A stretch of DNA of 64,000 nt. It comes from Emergomyces orientalis (taxonomy: Eukaryota; Ascomycota; Eurotiomycetes; Onygenales; Ajellomycetaceae). Within the stretch, counting starts at the first letter, position 1. Every line of letters begins with the position of its first letter. The stretch covers positions 930,001 through 994,000 of the forward strand of contig MOWL01000088.1 in assembly GCA_002110485.1 (NCBI GenBank), in the 5' to 3' direction. Under the pieces are notes generated by a model. That model did no database searches, was not told where the DNA came from, and worked only from the letters and a program-made list of their open reading frames with translations. The position numbers were made by a program, and so were the translations under genes. Below are positions 46,577 through 57,842 of the stretch, in pieces.

Positions 46577-49179
46577 ATGAATCGATCGAAGCAGAGAAGG
46601 CTGGAAGAGCCGAAGAAGAGAGTCTCCACCACGTGCACCAACTGTCGTGAACGACATCTGAAATGCGACGGCGGGCCCGTGTGCTCGCGCTGCCGTGCTG
46701 ATGACCGACAATGTGTCTTTATTCTTTCAAGACGAGGTCGACGACCCAGTGTTAAGCACGATGCCATAAATAAGGCCGCACGGCTCTCAGACTTGCGCAG
46801 TAGCACCAAGTCCGAAGGAGAGAATGTCGGGACGGGCTCGGAGTCTGCCGTCCCAGAGGAAAGTAATCAATCTTCGTCTCGTTCGAGTGAGTCTCGTTCA
46901 ACTCTTCCTTGCCCTCTCGGTCAAAAATTTTGGCCTTCTTCATTCAGACTCTGTGTGGTATGGTCATTTATAATCGAAGCACTTTTTAACACAAAACCCT
47001 CTTTCTAGACTCGCAGCTCCGCCAATGGATGACTGATGTGCCAGACCATTTCGATTCGGCCGATGTTTCGAATACGTCAGATCTAGACGAGGTCCTGGAC
47101 GGATTTCCCACTATCAAACCGGCTAAAAACCTACATTCCGCCCATTTACTTGATATATTTTACTCTTGCGTCTTCTTTTCCCACCCATTTATTCTGCCCC
47201 GCAAATACCTTGTTGAGGAATTTGAACGGGGTGACTTGGAACATTTACAGGCTGCTGTCGAATATATCGCATCCTTCCATGATCCAGCCATGCAAACGGG
47301 CCATTTCAGAGACGCTGCGAACTCGGCCTTGCTAAATAGGAGCATAACTTCTGATGGGTATATGGTTCAAGCATTACTTCTATTTGCGATTGCTTTGCAC
47401 CTTGGAAAGGAATCGACCCTGGCTAGCTCGACTCTGTCGCAAGCCATCGAGCTTGCTGTGGAGTTGGGCATGAGCAGCCGCCAGTTCAACACGGGAGATG
47501 CATGCGCCGTCCACGAGGAAAGCTGGAGGAGGACATGGTGGGAGCTTTACATTTTTGACGGGTATTTAGCTTCGCTCCGGCTTAGAGCGCACTTTACTTT
47601 GCACGCGATTCCCTCAGACGTCTTGCTACCATGCGATGACATGGAATATCTTACGGGAGTATGGATGTTCTCAAAAAATCCCTGTTATTCTGTTTCTCCT
47701 GTCTAGTTCGCTGACATGGCTTTGGCAGAAAATCCCACCACCTCGTTCTCTTGAGGAATATCAAACGAAAATATGCCCTGCGTTCTATGATGATAAATTC
47801 TCATCTTACACTTGTCGTATAGATTCTGTGCGCATTTTTGGTATGGTTTACACAGCAGTATCCCTTCTTCCTCTTGACAAGTAACATGGGAATGTGTGTC
47901 GCTAACACGCCAATTTCCAGGCCAATTGTACCGGCCAGATAGGCTATACGGGTTGTCATTGTCTCCCTCACCACGGTTATCACCTGTCTCCATGTCCAAT
48001 CTCTCAGGTCCTCAGACCAGCGTAATAGTCACAGAACCTGACATTTCTGCAACCTCAAACGAGGGTAAATGGGAAAATATCTCAAACAGTCGACTAGTTC
48101 CACTGCCGAAATCCTGTTCCTCCTCTGTCCAAAGCTATGATGACTATCATAGTCAACATTCAGGTACAACCCAGAGAAGTACAAATATAACTGGGCACGT
48201 TGCATTCCAAATGCCTGAATCCGATGAGTCGATATTTCAACAACAGAACGCGTATCCATCGCCGTCAGTAGGAGAACCGAACATTTCCCCCGAACCACAG
48301 CCGGCTCAGCCATATTTACGGCGCCCCTTAAAGAGAGCGGGCAGTGAATACTGGAGCTTTGTGCCATCAAAATTTGATAGATCATGGGATGACCTGTCCG
48401 AGACAATATATGACTTTGGAGGATTCTCTGATTCACCTTATTCTTCAACAACCGACTCCGTAAAATCAGAAAACTCGGAACTAAGCATCAGCTACGAGAC
48501 GTGGCGGATAAAATTGCCTCTCGACAAGACCTTTGGGATCGTGTCTTCCAACGCTCACTCAACCCTCTACCTAGGGGGCGAAATCCAGAAGTTTTTCGGA
48601 ATTCCCAAGGGCTGTGAATTCTTCGGTTTAAACGGCGAACAAATGTCTCCATTCTTCTACCTCCCTTCACGCTCCAACCCAAAAGAACCTCCTGCCCCAA
48701 AATGGTGGAATGCCGATTTTTTCCTACCAGGCACCAAAACATTATCTCCAGCAATCCTTTCCCGATTCGTGGGCCCACTAGCCTCGCTTTTGCCAACGCC
48801 TGCGCAGTTGAAGTACCCACATCCATACTGGATCGACACGGTCCCTATCCCTCAACTGCGCGAAGCCATCATCGTCGCCCTTTATCATGCGCCTCACCTT
48901 CTCGATGAAATGGAGTTAATCATGGATTTCTGCGATGCTGGTGGCAAGTTCCGAGGCGGGGGCCACTTTTGCGACCCAAAGAACTGGGAGATTGGAGATA
49001 ATTTTTGGCTCAAGTGGGGATTCCTTGTGAGCCCTGATATGACGCGCCAGACGGATCGGTGGAGGCGTCTACGCGGGCTCCCGAACATCACTACAGCGGG
49101 GAAGCCGGGGGATATTGCGATAACTGGTACGCCCGGGAGGCGGTCAAAGGTTTTTAATTATGTGCTGGAGGAAATTTAA
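46577..49179 (+). CDS. Zn2Cys6 transcription factor with MHR segment fused to a DUF3425-like domain
   Basis: Four exons (46577-46886, 47009-47658, 47729-47840 and 47921-49179) join in consistent phases to 776 aa. Residues 20-46 form the zinc cluster, Cys at 20, 23, 30, 36, 39 and 46, preceded by a basic stretch. Residues ~140-357 match the start of the fungal-specific transcription factor domain (HLLDIFYSCVFFSHPFILPR; HEESWRRTWWELYIFDGYLA; IPPPRSLEEYQ). That domain stops early at SVRIFG. Exon 4 is a Ser/Pro-rich linker then a DUF3425-like C-terminus from about 620 (YPHPYWIDTVPIPQLREAII; CDPKNWEIGDNFWLKWGFLV), a domain usually attached to bZIP factors. Alternatively exon 4 is a separate gene starting at the ATG at 47992. 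The third intron (GTATGG, CTAAC, CCAG) supports one transcript. Target genes are unknown. Confidence 0.7.
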
Positions 49180-50938
49180 TCTTTGGCACGCCCCCTTGTT
49201 CTGTTTGATTACTGGCTGGGGAGTAAATGGACATAATACATTACTTTAGGGTTGATGAGTTTTAACGGCCTATTATCTACTCGCTATAGCTGTTGGTGTT
49301 TTATGCGCTATCCTTGAAATTGCTTTCGGGTCATGTTTTTCTTCCCCTGTCAAAAAAGATCAATCTCATGATGACGGTGGATTAACTTGAGAAGAAAGAT
49401 AAGAAACCTGGCGCTCTGTCCCCCCTGCCCTGTGATATCTGTTTTATACCCAACTTTCTTGCTTGCGTTGTTATTATTGACTTTGTTGGGCGTGAAAGCA
49501 TTTCTGGTCTTTTTTTCCCCGCTAGTTTTTGGTCTGACCTGCTTCGGTGTCTTATTCCCGCTGCCTCCCATTCCTCAAAGTGTTGGGAACATGCTGCTCT
49601 CGGAAACAATTTCGAGACATTTGTTACCCAGTAAAATGTCGACATCCAGCGCACATGTCCAGTCATTTTCACCCGCCAAGCTTTTTAGTGCATTGTTCGG
49701 TTGTGCTGAGTTTCCAAGGTTCCCTTGCAGCTGACAAACCTTAGGCATGGCCTAAAACCTAAATTCTCGGTCGAAGTGAACTATCTATGGACCAAGAGAG
49801 GCTTTCCCTGCTCGCCTCCGCATTACCAGCACCGGGTATAATGCCAACAGCCGGCTGGAATTTCTGCATCTACTCAGAGCGTGGCCCGTTTCAATCTTTT
49901 ATTCGGACATAAGTACTAAGTTACTCCGTCCCGGTGCTTATCTCACTCGCTGCTGATATCGCCTTTCACAGAGTGAGATAAGCAGGCGCACGAGTATTAG
50001 GTACTATCCCAGGAACTTCCTGCCGCAATTGTTGATGTTTCTTTCAGCTGGTACTGATCCAAAGACTAATAACGGGACGGTTACACGCTTCTTCGAATCA
50101 ACCCCCGAAGCATCCTTCGCAGAGAGATGAAGAACCCCCAAGAAGAACCCCTGTCCACTATTTTACGCGCCTGCCGGATGCCCTTATATATTCGGGTGGT
50201 TATTCAAGTAACTTCGAGAGTGGTCAACTAGCAGTGGAAGCTTGAAGTGATTTTATTTTATTTTAGCGGGGCATCATGTGGGGAGTCAGTTTCAGCAATT
50301 CAATGAGCTGCATCCAACCACTTACCTCTTCTGCCGCAGTAACTTTCCGTAGCAGATGTTTCTTCCCTTTCGATTCCCGTGACACACTTCGACCTTGAAG
50401 ATTCAGTCAGCCTTAAGAACCGGCTTAGCCTAGCCAAGAATCTAGAGTCCGTGGATGTAGTTGTCTACCAGATATAACAACGAGGCGGATTAGCCCATCT
50501 TCGAACCCATGCCCTAGGCTCGGGCCTGCAAAATCTATGCTCACAGTAAGCGCTTATTTTTTTTTTTTTTTTTCATCTCATGGATAATTTGATCCTAAAT
50601 CATTTTATGAAGAAACTCCTAAACCTTCGTTAACTTTTCATTCCTCTCTTTTCTCCCAATCTATTCTGCTTTTTCCGATCTTCTCCTTTCCCTCTTCCCA
50701 CTCTCGTTTTGGAAAGTTTATATATGTTTTCCCTTGTTCGGATACGAATGACAAATTCGCTTTTACCAGGGAATCGTTAATCGGTTGCTCCCTCGATCGA
50801 TCTCCTCTTGAAATAACCCGTAAGGGCAACACTTGTAGCGTATGCTGGGAGAAGCTTCGCTGAGAAACACTATCTTGCTCCTCCAAAAGGTTGAGTAATC
50901 AAGACCCAAAAGGGGCCCATGTCCATACTCACACGCAG
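49180..50938. other. Intergenic Zn2Cys6 gene - glycosyltransferase
   Basis: No supportable gene. It holds a 14-bp inverted repeat with paired GATA sites (49935-49984) and a poly-T tract near 50558. The frame of the next gene is open upstream of its ATG but has no ATG there. Confidence 0.5.
49935..49984. repeat. Inverted repeat, 14-bp perfect arms with AGATAAGC GATA sites
   Basis: The arms TGCTTATCTCACTC (49935-49948) and GAGTGAGATAAGCA (49971-49984) are exact reverse complements with a 22-bp spacer. Each contains AGATAAG, the core bound by fungal GATA factors, in opposite orientation. It lies about 950 bp before the glycosyltransferase ATG. Confidence 0.85.
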
Positions 50939-52096
50939 ATGTATTGTGCCTCATCCAGGATGCGATCAATAATCCGCCCAACCTGGCGTCGCCTTTTGCT
51001 TGTAATATCACTCTTTTTATTCATCTACTACATCATCATTTCCAACGCCATCAGCAACTGGATCAGTGAGTCAGCCTTGCTGCTGGCCGAAGTCGGGTTG
51101 AACAATCTTGACCTTGGACGAAGAATAAGAGGCCAAATACAACTTCAGCAAACTCCCGTCCGTGGTATCCCCGGCATCCCCAGCATCCCCGCAAAGATCT
51201 GGCAATCTGCGAAAACCAGCAACCTATCCGAAAATCAACGAGAATGGTCCTCCAGCTGGCTCAAGAAAAACCCTTCCTTCGCCCACGGACTGATAACCGA
51301 TGAGACGTGGGACGGATACGTCGAGAGCAAATATGCCGCCACTCGTCCGGATATCGTATCCCTCTTCACAGAGCTACAGATCGCCATTTTGAAAGCTGAT
51401 CTCCTGCGGTATCTCATCCTCCTGGCTGAGGGTGGAATCTGGAGTGACGTAGACGTCACATGCGATATGCCAGTTACTGACTGGTTGCCGAAAGACGCCA
51501 ACGACCTTCTATATGCCAACGGAAATAGTTCCAATAAGACCACTAGGGCGGAGGTCGGACTTATTGTTGGTCTTGAATTTGATGTACAGTCGCCGGGCGA
51601 GGGGGCCACAATTCTCTCTCAATTTACGAATTGGGTATTTGCGGCGCGACCGGGCTCACGACATATACAGTTTGTCGTGGATGATATCGTTCGTGGTCTT
51701 TATGACATTGCAAAGGAGAATCGGGCTATGGTAAATGGTATTACGCTGGATATGATTTCTGATGTTGTGGATGTAACGGGCCCGAAGAAGATGACCTTAG
51801 GGATTGTGGAGAGTTTGAGTCTGATGCTGGGGAGGCGAGTTAGTGATCGGGATATTGCAGGGGGAAAAAGGCCGAGAATCCTTGGCGATGTGGTTGTAAT
51901 GCCGGGGAATGCCTTTGCCGCGTTCCAGAATAATCATCCGACAGACCAGGGGGAGATACTTGTTACACATCATTATGAAGGGTCGTGGAAGGGGCCAGCG
52001 GATGCGGCGAGGGAGAGAAGGAAGAAGCTTGCGGAGGAGAAGAGGAAGATGGAAGAAAATAAACATAGGGAGAAAGACGCCCAGGAGGCAAGCTAA
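50939..52096 (+). CDS. Type II membrane glycosyltransferase, Och1/GT32-like (DXD)
   Basis: A single exon of 385 aa from the ATG at 50939 (MYCASSRMRS); the frame is open upstream but only with non-ATG codons. A short basic cytoplasmic tail is followed by one signal-anchor helix at about 19-36 (LLLVISLFLFIYYIII), so the catalytic part should face the Golgi lumen. The GT32 pattern follows: IPSIPAKIWQSAKTSN, LFTELQIAILKADLLRYLIL, and LAEGGIWSDVDVTCD with the DXD metal/sugar-nucleotide motif at 170-172. Further conserved Och1-like parts are GLIVGLEFD, NWVFAARPGSRHIQFV and VTHHYEGSWKG near the end. The tail is a charged helix (ERRKKLAEEKRKMEE). Known role of the family: alpha-1,6-mannosyl or related transfer to N-glycans or glycolipids. 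Donor and acceptor are not provable here. Confidence 0.87.
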   Translation: MYCASSRMRSIIRPTWRRLLLVISLFLFIYYIIISNAISNWISESALLLAEVGLNNLDLGRRIRGQIQLQQTPVRGIPGIPSIPAKIWQSAKTSNLSENQREWSSSWLKKNPSFAHGLITDETWDGYVESKYAATRPDIVSLFTELQIAILKADLLRYLILLAEGGIWSDVDVTCDMPVTDWLPKDANDLLYANGNSSNKTTRAEVGLIVGLEFDVQSPGEGATILSQFTNWVFAARPGSRHIQFVVDDIVRGLYDIAKENRAMVNGITLDMISDVVDVTGPKKMTLGIVESLSLMLGRRVSDRDIAGGKRPRILGDVVVMPGNAFAAFQNNHPTDQGEILVTHHYEGSWKGPADAARERRKKLAEEKRKMEENKHREKDAQEAS

Positions 52097-54059
52097 CCTG
52101 TCTTCAAGGTAAGCGTCATACTTGTACTAAATATTTGCACAGAATCCTTCTCTAAGCAATTACCTCAATTTAAAATACCGACGGAAAATATCTAGAAAAT
52201 CTAATACCATATACTCAAAATTTTTATTTTTCATTTTTTACCGGAATATTTCTTAGTATTTTTCGAAGATCTCCTTCAGGTTATCGAGTATTATATTGTA
52301 GCTCATTGTATCTGAAATTAGTTGAAAAAAAGGAGCGCTGTTAGAATGGTGGGCGCCACAAATGAAGGCAGTTATTCGGTAGGTGTAGAGCACGAGCAGA
52401 GAGAGTTATATCAAATTTACGATTTTTTTGTTCTACTCAAAAAGGGGGGAAGGTTTTTTATGTCAGGGTAGTTAAATGCAGTACATTTGCATACTTGAAA
52501 TGCGAACAGCCCACACATTAAGTTACCTTGCTACACCAAAAGGAGGAAAATATGCATTTAACGAAGAAACAGAGTTATTTTCACTTGAGAAATATTCTTT
52601 TGAAGGACCCAGATAGAATTACCAGCTGGCTAACCCATTTTGAACTGACACTGATATATACTTTACATTAGCTTACTGGAGGTAGGCGACGGGTGTTTGA
52701 CATTAATGAGCAGAGTACGGAGTACGGAGTAGTTACGGAGGAGTTAGGCAAGATCTACAAAAACGAAAGAAACAACTTCCAAGTCAACTAACTAGCTTTC
52801 TCTAAGTACAGGTTAACAGTAACTAATTGACTGGAGTCTTTTTCATTTTTTTTTCATTTTCTCTTTTCTTTCCATTCCTTGATTTTCATCACAAGAAGAG
52901 AAAAGAAAATCACTTCAACTGCCAATAAACGAGAGCACACCTCGCTTCTCTACCCATCTCCCTTCCCTTCCACTACAGACTCAAACTTAAAATTCAAATT
53001 CAAACTTCCACCCTCTTCCCCCATCCTCCTGCGTCTTCAGTGTGTCTCCTCCCAGTCATCCCGACTTGCAGACTATAGAGGTTTAAAAGAGTGAAAGATG
53101 CCCCAATAAATCTGCTACAACGTGACGAGAAAGAAGTTGCACCAAGTCTGGGAGGGGCGGTGCGGTGCTTCATACAAATAAAATAGATACAGAAGGAATT
53201 ATGGCATGCAATTTCGCGCACGACAAAAACAAGTGCGGTTAAAACAAAAACGCGGAAAACAAGAATTGGGTTTTCAAACGGTTAAGATCATGGTTGTTTT
53301 CGCAGGGCTCCGTTCTGATTTTGCAAACGGAGACGAAACTATAAAATAGAGTTTTTTTGGATATGTTTTTTTTTATTTTTTTATATATTTTTTTTTTAAT
53401 GGATTGGTTATTTTTTTACGGATGGTTTCAAATTAACGCAGTTGTCCGGGTTGGTGATGGTGATTGAAACATCTGCATCCGCGGGAAACAAGAATCGAAC
53501 GATACCTGGGTATCCGGATTTGCGACAAGAAGAATTTGGCGATTCGCTTTAAGAGGCACACTTTCCCCGTTGGACCGGGTTGCCGAAAAATGCAAGAGGA
53601 CGAATATGGTGACTCCGGGGGTTTAATGCTAGGATGCATCGATAGAAAGTAGCGTTTGTTATTATTCGATGCAAGAGTTTGTGAAAACTAGTCAAAAGAA
53701 ATGAACAGGAAGAAAAATAAATTATCAAGTAACGCGGCGAACGAAATGAGTGACGAAAGTTTGCCGTGGAAATCATTGGTCCAAGTAAAAGGAACAGGAT
53801 GGTATGACAATTTTTATTCCGTTTTGATTCATTGGTTATTCAATCTTCTTAACCAATTTTGAAGTCGTAGACAAAGACAAATTTAACTCCTGGAAAACGT
53901 TATTTTCATCAGGTCATGCGCCAAAAGGCAAAGGGAGCTAGGGAGGTGGTGTGTTGGCAGGCGGGTCAAACGTCTCCGAAAATTATCAGCCGGGAACAAG
54001 GGCGCTGGGATGCAGAGGGCGAAGTTGGCAATTTATCACCCACTCGAAGCACAAATTGA
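52097..54059. other. Intergenic between convergent glycosyltransferase and CBM48 genes
   Basis: About 2 kb of AT-rich DNA without a recognisable gene. There is a TACGGAG-type direct repeat at about 52713-52740 and several A/T runs. Confidence 0.5.
52713..52740. repeat. GTACGGA direct repeats
   Basis: GAGTACGGAGTACGGAGTAG followed by TTACGGAG gives two to three tandem copies of a 7-bp unit. Confidence 0.7.
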
Positions 54060-54912
54060 TCATCTGTGGGAGACGTAGTGTGGGCGGCGGGCGATGGGGC
54101 GGGCTTCGCGGTATTCTTCTTCCGAATCGCTGGAACAGATATCGGAATCGGAAGCTGGGGATTTGCTTCCACAGCGGCTGCCTCCACAATCGATTTTGAC
54201 GCGATCTCCCTTGCGGGTAATTCCGTATCGCTCGCAGCTGCACATGGAGCTGTTGTCGCTCATGGAGGAGATAGATGATGGCGACGAGCTGTCTGAGCGG
54301 GTGGAGATCGAGGAGCCAGTAGACGAGGGTGGGCTGGTGGAGATATCCGAATCGGAATCGGACATATCGACATTGCCAAAGCGTCTGGTGAGTTCGCTGA
54401 CGGTTGGCGGTGGGGAGTAGTGGGGATCCCGAATTTGGCGGGAAGCGTAAGGCTTGGACGGCTTGGGGGAGAGGATCTTGGAGGGCGAAAGAGCACGGCC
54501 CTTGATCGGTCCACCGGGTGTCTGTCTCTGGGAGGGGTTGGTGCTGCTGCGGGCTCCATTGGGAACATCTAGGATATTGAGCTTGCGGCCAGTGGTGGGT
54601 TCGACAGTGTATTCCGCAGTTGGGTCATGAGAGACATGGTAACCGTCCATGATGTACTATTAAGAAAGTAAGAACCCAAGCTTTAAAAAAAAACGAATGG
54701 GTGTTCTGTTCACTCACGTAGTACCAATATCGCTGTCCCAGTTGGAGAGAATTGCCCTGGAAGCGGAAAGTTCCCTTCCATGAGCCGGCTTTGGCAGAAG
54801 CATCCTGGGAGAGTGGGAGCTGACCAGTGTAGTTATCCCACGAACCGAGAAGATGGATGGTCTTGACATTGGGAGAGGTGCGGATGGAGAAGCTAAGTTG
54901 AACGGCGGCCAT
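54060..54912 (-). CDS. CBM48 (AMPK-beta-like glycogen-binding) domain protein
   Basis: Exons 54718-54912 and 54060-54656 (minus) join at YWYY|YIMDG to 263 aa. The N-terminal ~85 residues form a CBM48/E-set fold: SFSIRTSPNVKTIHLLGSWDNY, LPLSQDA, GSWKGTFRF, LGQRYWYYYIMDGYHVSHD, then YTVEPTTGRKLNIL. The rest is Ser-rich and disordered, with an SPSKILSPKPSKPY segment, an acidic/Ser region (MSDSDSDISTSPPS), and a short Cys/basic part (MCSCERYGITRKGDRVKIDC). This N-terminal domain is that of the AMPK/Snf1 beta subunits, but the C-terminal ASC domain needed for the kinase complex is absent, so it is unlikely to be a classical beta subunit. A glycogen- or glucan-linked function is inference. Confidence 0.82.
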
Positions 54913-57842
54913 TTTTCTTGAATAATTCCGAATATTAAGTATATTAAATGTAAAAAGTGATAGTAATAATGAAAGCAGTGGGATTGTAAATATATTAATG
55001 AATGGGGTGCAGTAAAATATAAATAATAATAATGATAGAAAGCGTATTTAAAGAATTGAATATATCAGTAAGCAGTATATTCTATCGAAGCCAGGCTGCA
55101 AGGACTACCAGAGTCGCTTTTGGAAAATTTTGATCGATAAAATAGAGCGGACGGGTCTCGAAAGTAGAGCGTTGAATGAAGAAGCTATTAAACAATGACG
55201 TCGAACCGGCGACGAGCAATGCGGTATGAATTGGAAGGTTGAATTAATTAAGAGGTACCGTAAACGGAAGAAACAAGAAGCACAGCTCCTTTTTTGAATA
55301 TGATTGCGTGAAAGGATAAAAAGACGAAAAGACGCAACGGGAAATTAGGCACCTCAAAATTAAAGGAATAGCTCTTCAAGAAGACAAACAAGACCTGCTG
55401 AGGAAAAGAAAGGGAGAAGAGGAGAAGAGAGAGGGAGAGAAGGGAAAAGGAGGAGGAGCAGATGGTTATATGGAATATGGACAACTGCTGCAGTTAGGGC
55501 TTCACAACGCACTTGGCTGGAAGAGGGGGGGGGGGTCCAAAAATAGAACCATCCATCACCTACGCTAGACCTAGTCAGGCTAGTGAACCCTATTTTGCGT
55601 TGCCGATATCGCTGACATAATCCACAGCGCGGGTAGCCGGGCTTTATCATTGGCCCACATCGGCAAGTGGGGCGGGTGGGGCCCCGAACCAGCCCCCAAT
55701 CCTCCAATGGGAATGCGGTATGAGCTTCGGCCAACCAGCGCCTGCCGACACCCAACCACACTCAATAAAACATCCGGCCAGTCAGCAGGCGTCGCTGCTG
55801 TTGTCACCTGCTGGTGAAAGGAAGAGGCCACACATTCTTAGACCGGGTTAGGCTGCATGAAAACTGCCCATACAACCCTTGGGAAAGGCATCGCACTGCA
55901 TCAATCACACCCGCTAGTCCGTATTCGGGGGTGAATGAACTTGCTTCACCACCCAATCTCGTGAGGGTTATGCATCAACTCCAGGAATATACGAGGGTGT
56001 ATGCGCTTCTCACTGCTTCTCCTCCGCGACGCTGATGGAATTTGATCAGTCTAGCCCATGTCAAAAACCTGCTAAAATGGACATTTATGCATTTGCTATC
56101 AATTTTTTAGCATCAAATTCCGTCAGGGCGGTTAGAATCTGCATCCCCCGCCTCTATATCAATCCCATTTCACCTAACAAACTTGTCATGAATAGCTGCT
56201 CTCTTCCCACAGTTTTATGAGCTCATAAGGGTGCAGCATAATCGCTCGCTCATTGCCAGCGCGGGGACAGGGCCCGAAGTTGATCCGTAACACCATCATG
56301 TCTCCCGCCCGCCTGACCCAATTTGACATTTTCAAAACTTCCTCCAATCTTGGGAGTCAACCGCAGAGAAAGGTACCTATAGAGAGCGACTCGGGTGAAG
56401 AAGAGAAATACGCCGTCCATACATCCATCCCATACTTATTAGCTACATGAAATTTCATGCCACCCATGCCGTCCCCAACTAATTGTGACAATTGTCACCG
56501 TAACATACCTACCTACATCCATCCATCAAAAGTTTAACGGGGTCCACTTGAACAACTGATACGTCAAAACACGGCACAGTACGGTGCCCACTGACAACAA
56601 ACCAGTGGCTGGCCATCCTGATGCGAAGCGAGAACAACCGCTCTAGGTACTCCTTATGGTCAGTAGATCTGTCATTTCAACGCAACGCCCAAAGGACTTA
56701 AAGTTTAACCCCCCAAAAATGGGAGATGGTCATCGGCATGGGCTGGCTGGTCATCCTGGTGAGCTTTTTCTCCGGCTCCTGTTCCCTGGTCCCCCTCCCA
56801 CGTCTTGCTACATAAGAGATCATAAGATTCCTCGCCGATATTCAAAAGTTTTCTACGCGACTAAATTATCCTCGAGGGACAAATGGGACAAGGGTATTAA
56901 AAATATTTTTTTTTGGTGGACCCCTTCTCGCGCCATTTTTCATGTGTAGATGAAACAGGTGGGATAGATTTCTGACTCCTCGCCTGTATGTTTTATTCTG
57001 AAGTCAGTTTTCAAGGCAATGTACACACAACAAGTACGGCAAAGTAGATTACAAAAATTGGTGGGTAATTAGACAAAGCAAAATCCGGATAAAGAAATAT
57101 CTTGGGGTGTGTATATTGTATTTTTAAAAGTTTGTAGCAGTTGGTCGCTTGAATGGGTACACGGAGGCCACATGGATGAGTGATTACGCACATTGTTATG
57201 ACTAGCACAATTCGGAGCGAGCAGGTAGTTTGGATATATCATCGGCCATCGGGGGCAACTAACAAAGCAAAATGGCAGTAACAGGAGAAACGAATCCCCC
57301 CCCCCCCAATTAAGTAAAAATTAAATATTTGAAGTGTTTCTTGTTTAAGTAGGTATTTCCTTCGTCGCTACATTGCAAATTTTCCCCAACCTTCGCCTTT
57401 TCAAACAAAAAAAAGAAAGAAAGAAAAGAAAAAAAAGGAAAAGCAACAATTGTAGGAAACGCCACACAAAATGCCAAAAGAATATATGTATATGAGGGTT
57501 TTTCTCTTGAGTTGACTTTATTGCGCGTACTTTCTGTCTCATATTTATATGAGAAGGTCGAGAAACAGGGACCCAGTTGAAAATGTCGCAGAACTCGCAA
57601 AATCGGCCAGGAGCACAGCTTTGACAGGCAAGAGAGGAAAAACGGACAAGGAAAAATAAAGGAACTTGTCACTTAAAGGTACAACTTTACTAGGAAAATT
57701 TTCCCACCGAGCTTAAAAGATATTTGCCTGCATCACCAGTTCGCGAATATGGGAGGTGGAGCTTGGTTGATGACTGGATAGCCAAACCTCCAAAGTTGTG
57801 GTCGGGTGATCATGCACGCATAAACATGGGCCAGGGTTCGCA
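54913..57842. other. Intergenic CBM48 - RPB2
   Basis: About 2.9 kb, containing the upstream region of the CBM48 gene (purine-rich on plus, so CT-rich on the coding strand) and the RPB2 3' flank. Open frames at 55580-55831 (minus) and 56656-56949 (plus) match nothing I know. A run of 12 C is at 57296-57307. Confidence 0.5.
57296..57307. repeat. Poly-C run, 12 bp
   Basis: Twelve consecutive C residues in the RPB2 3' flank. Confidence 0.85.

Noticed and set aside
50480..50530. GGGTTCGAAG on the minus strand, resembling a tRNA B-box
   Set aside because: No A-box lies upstream at the right distance and no cloverleaf can be drawn.
56656..56949. 97-codon ATG frame in the CBM48-RPB2 gap
   Set aside because: No recognisable pattern, no supporting promoter and no conservation evidence from sequence alone.
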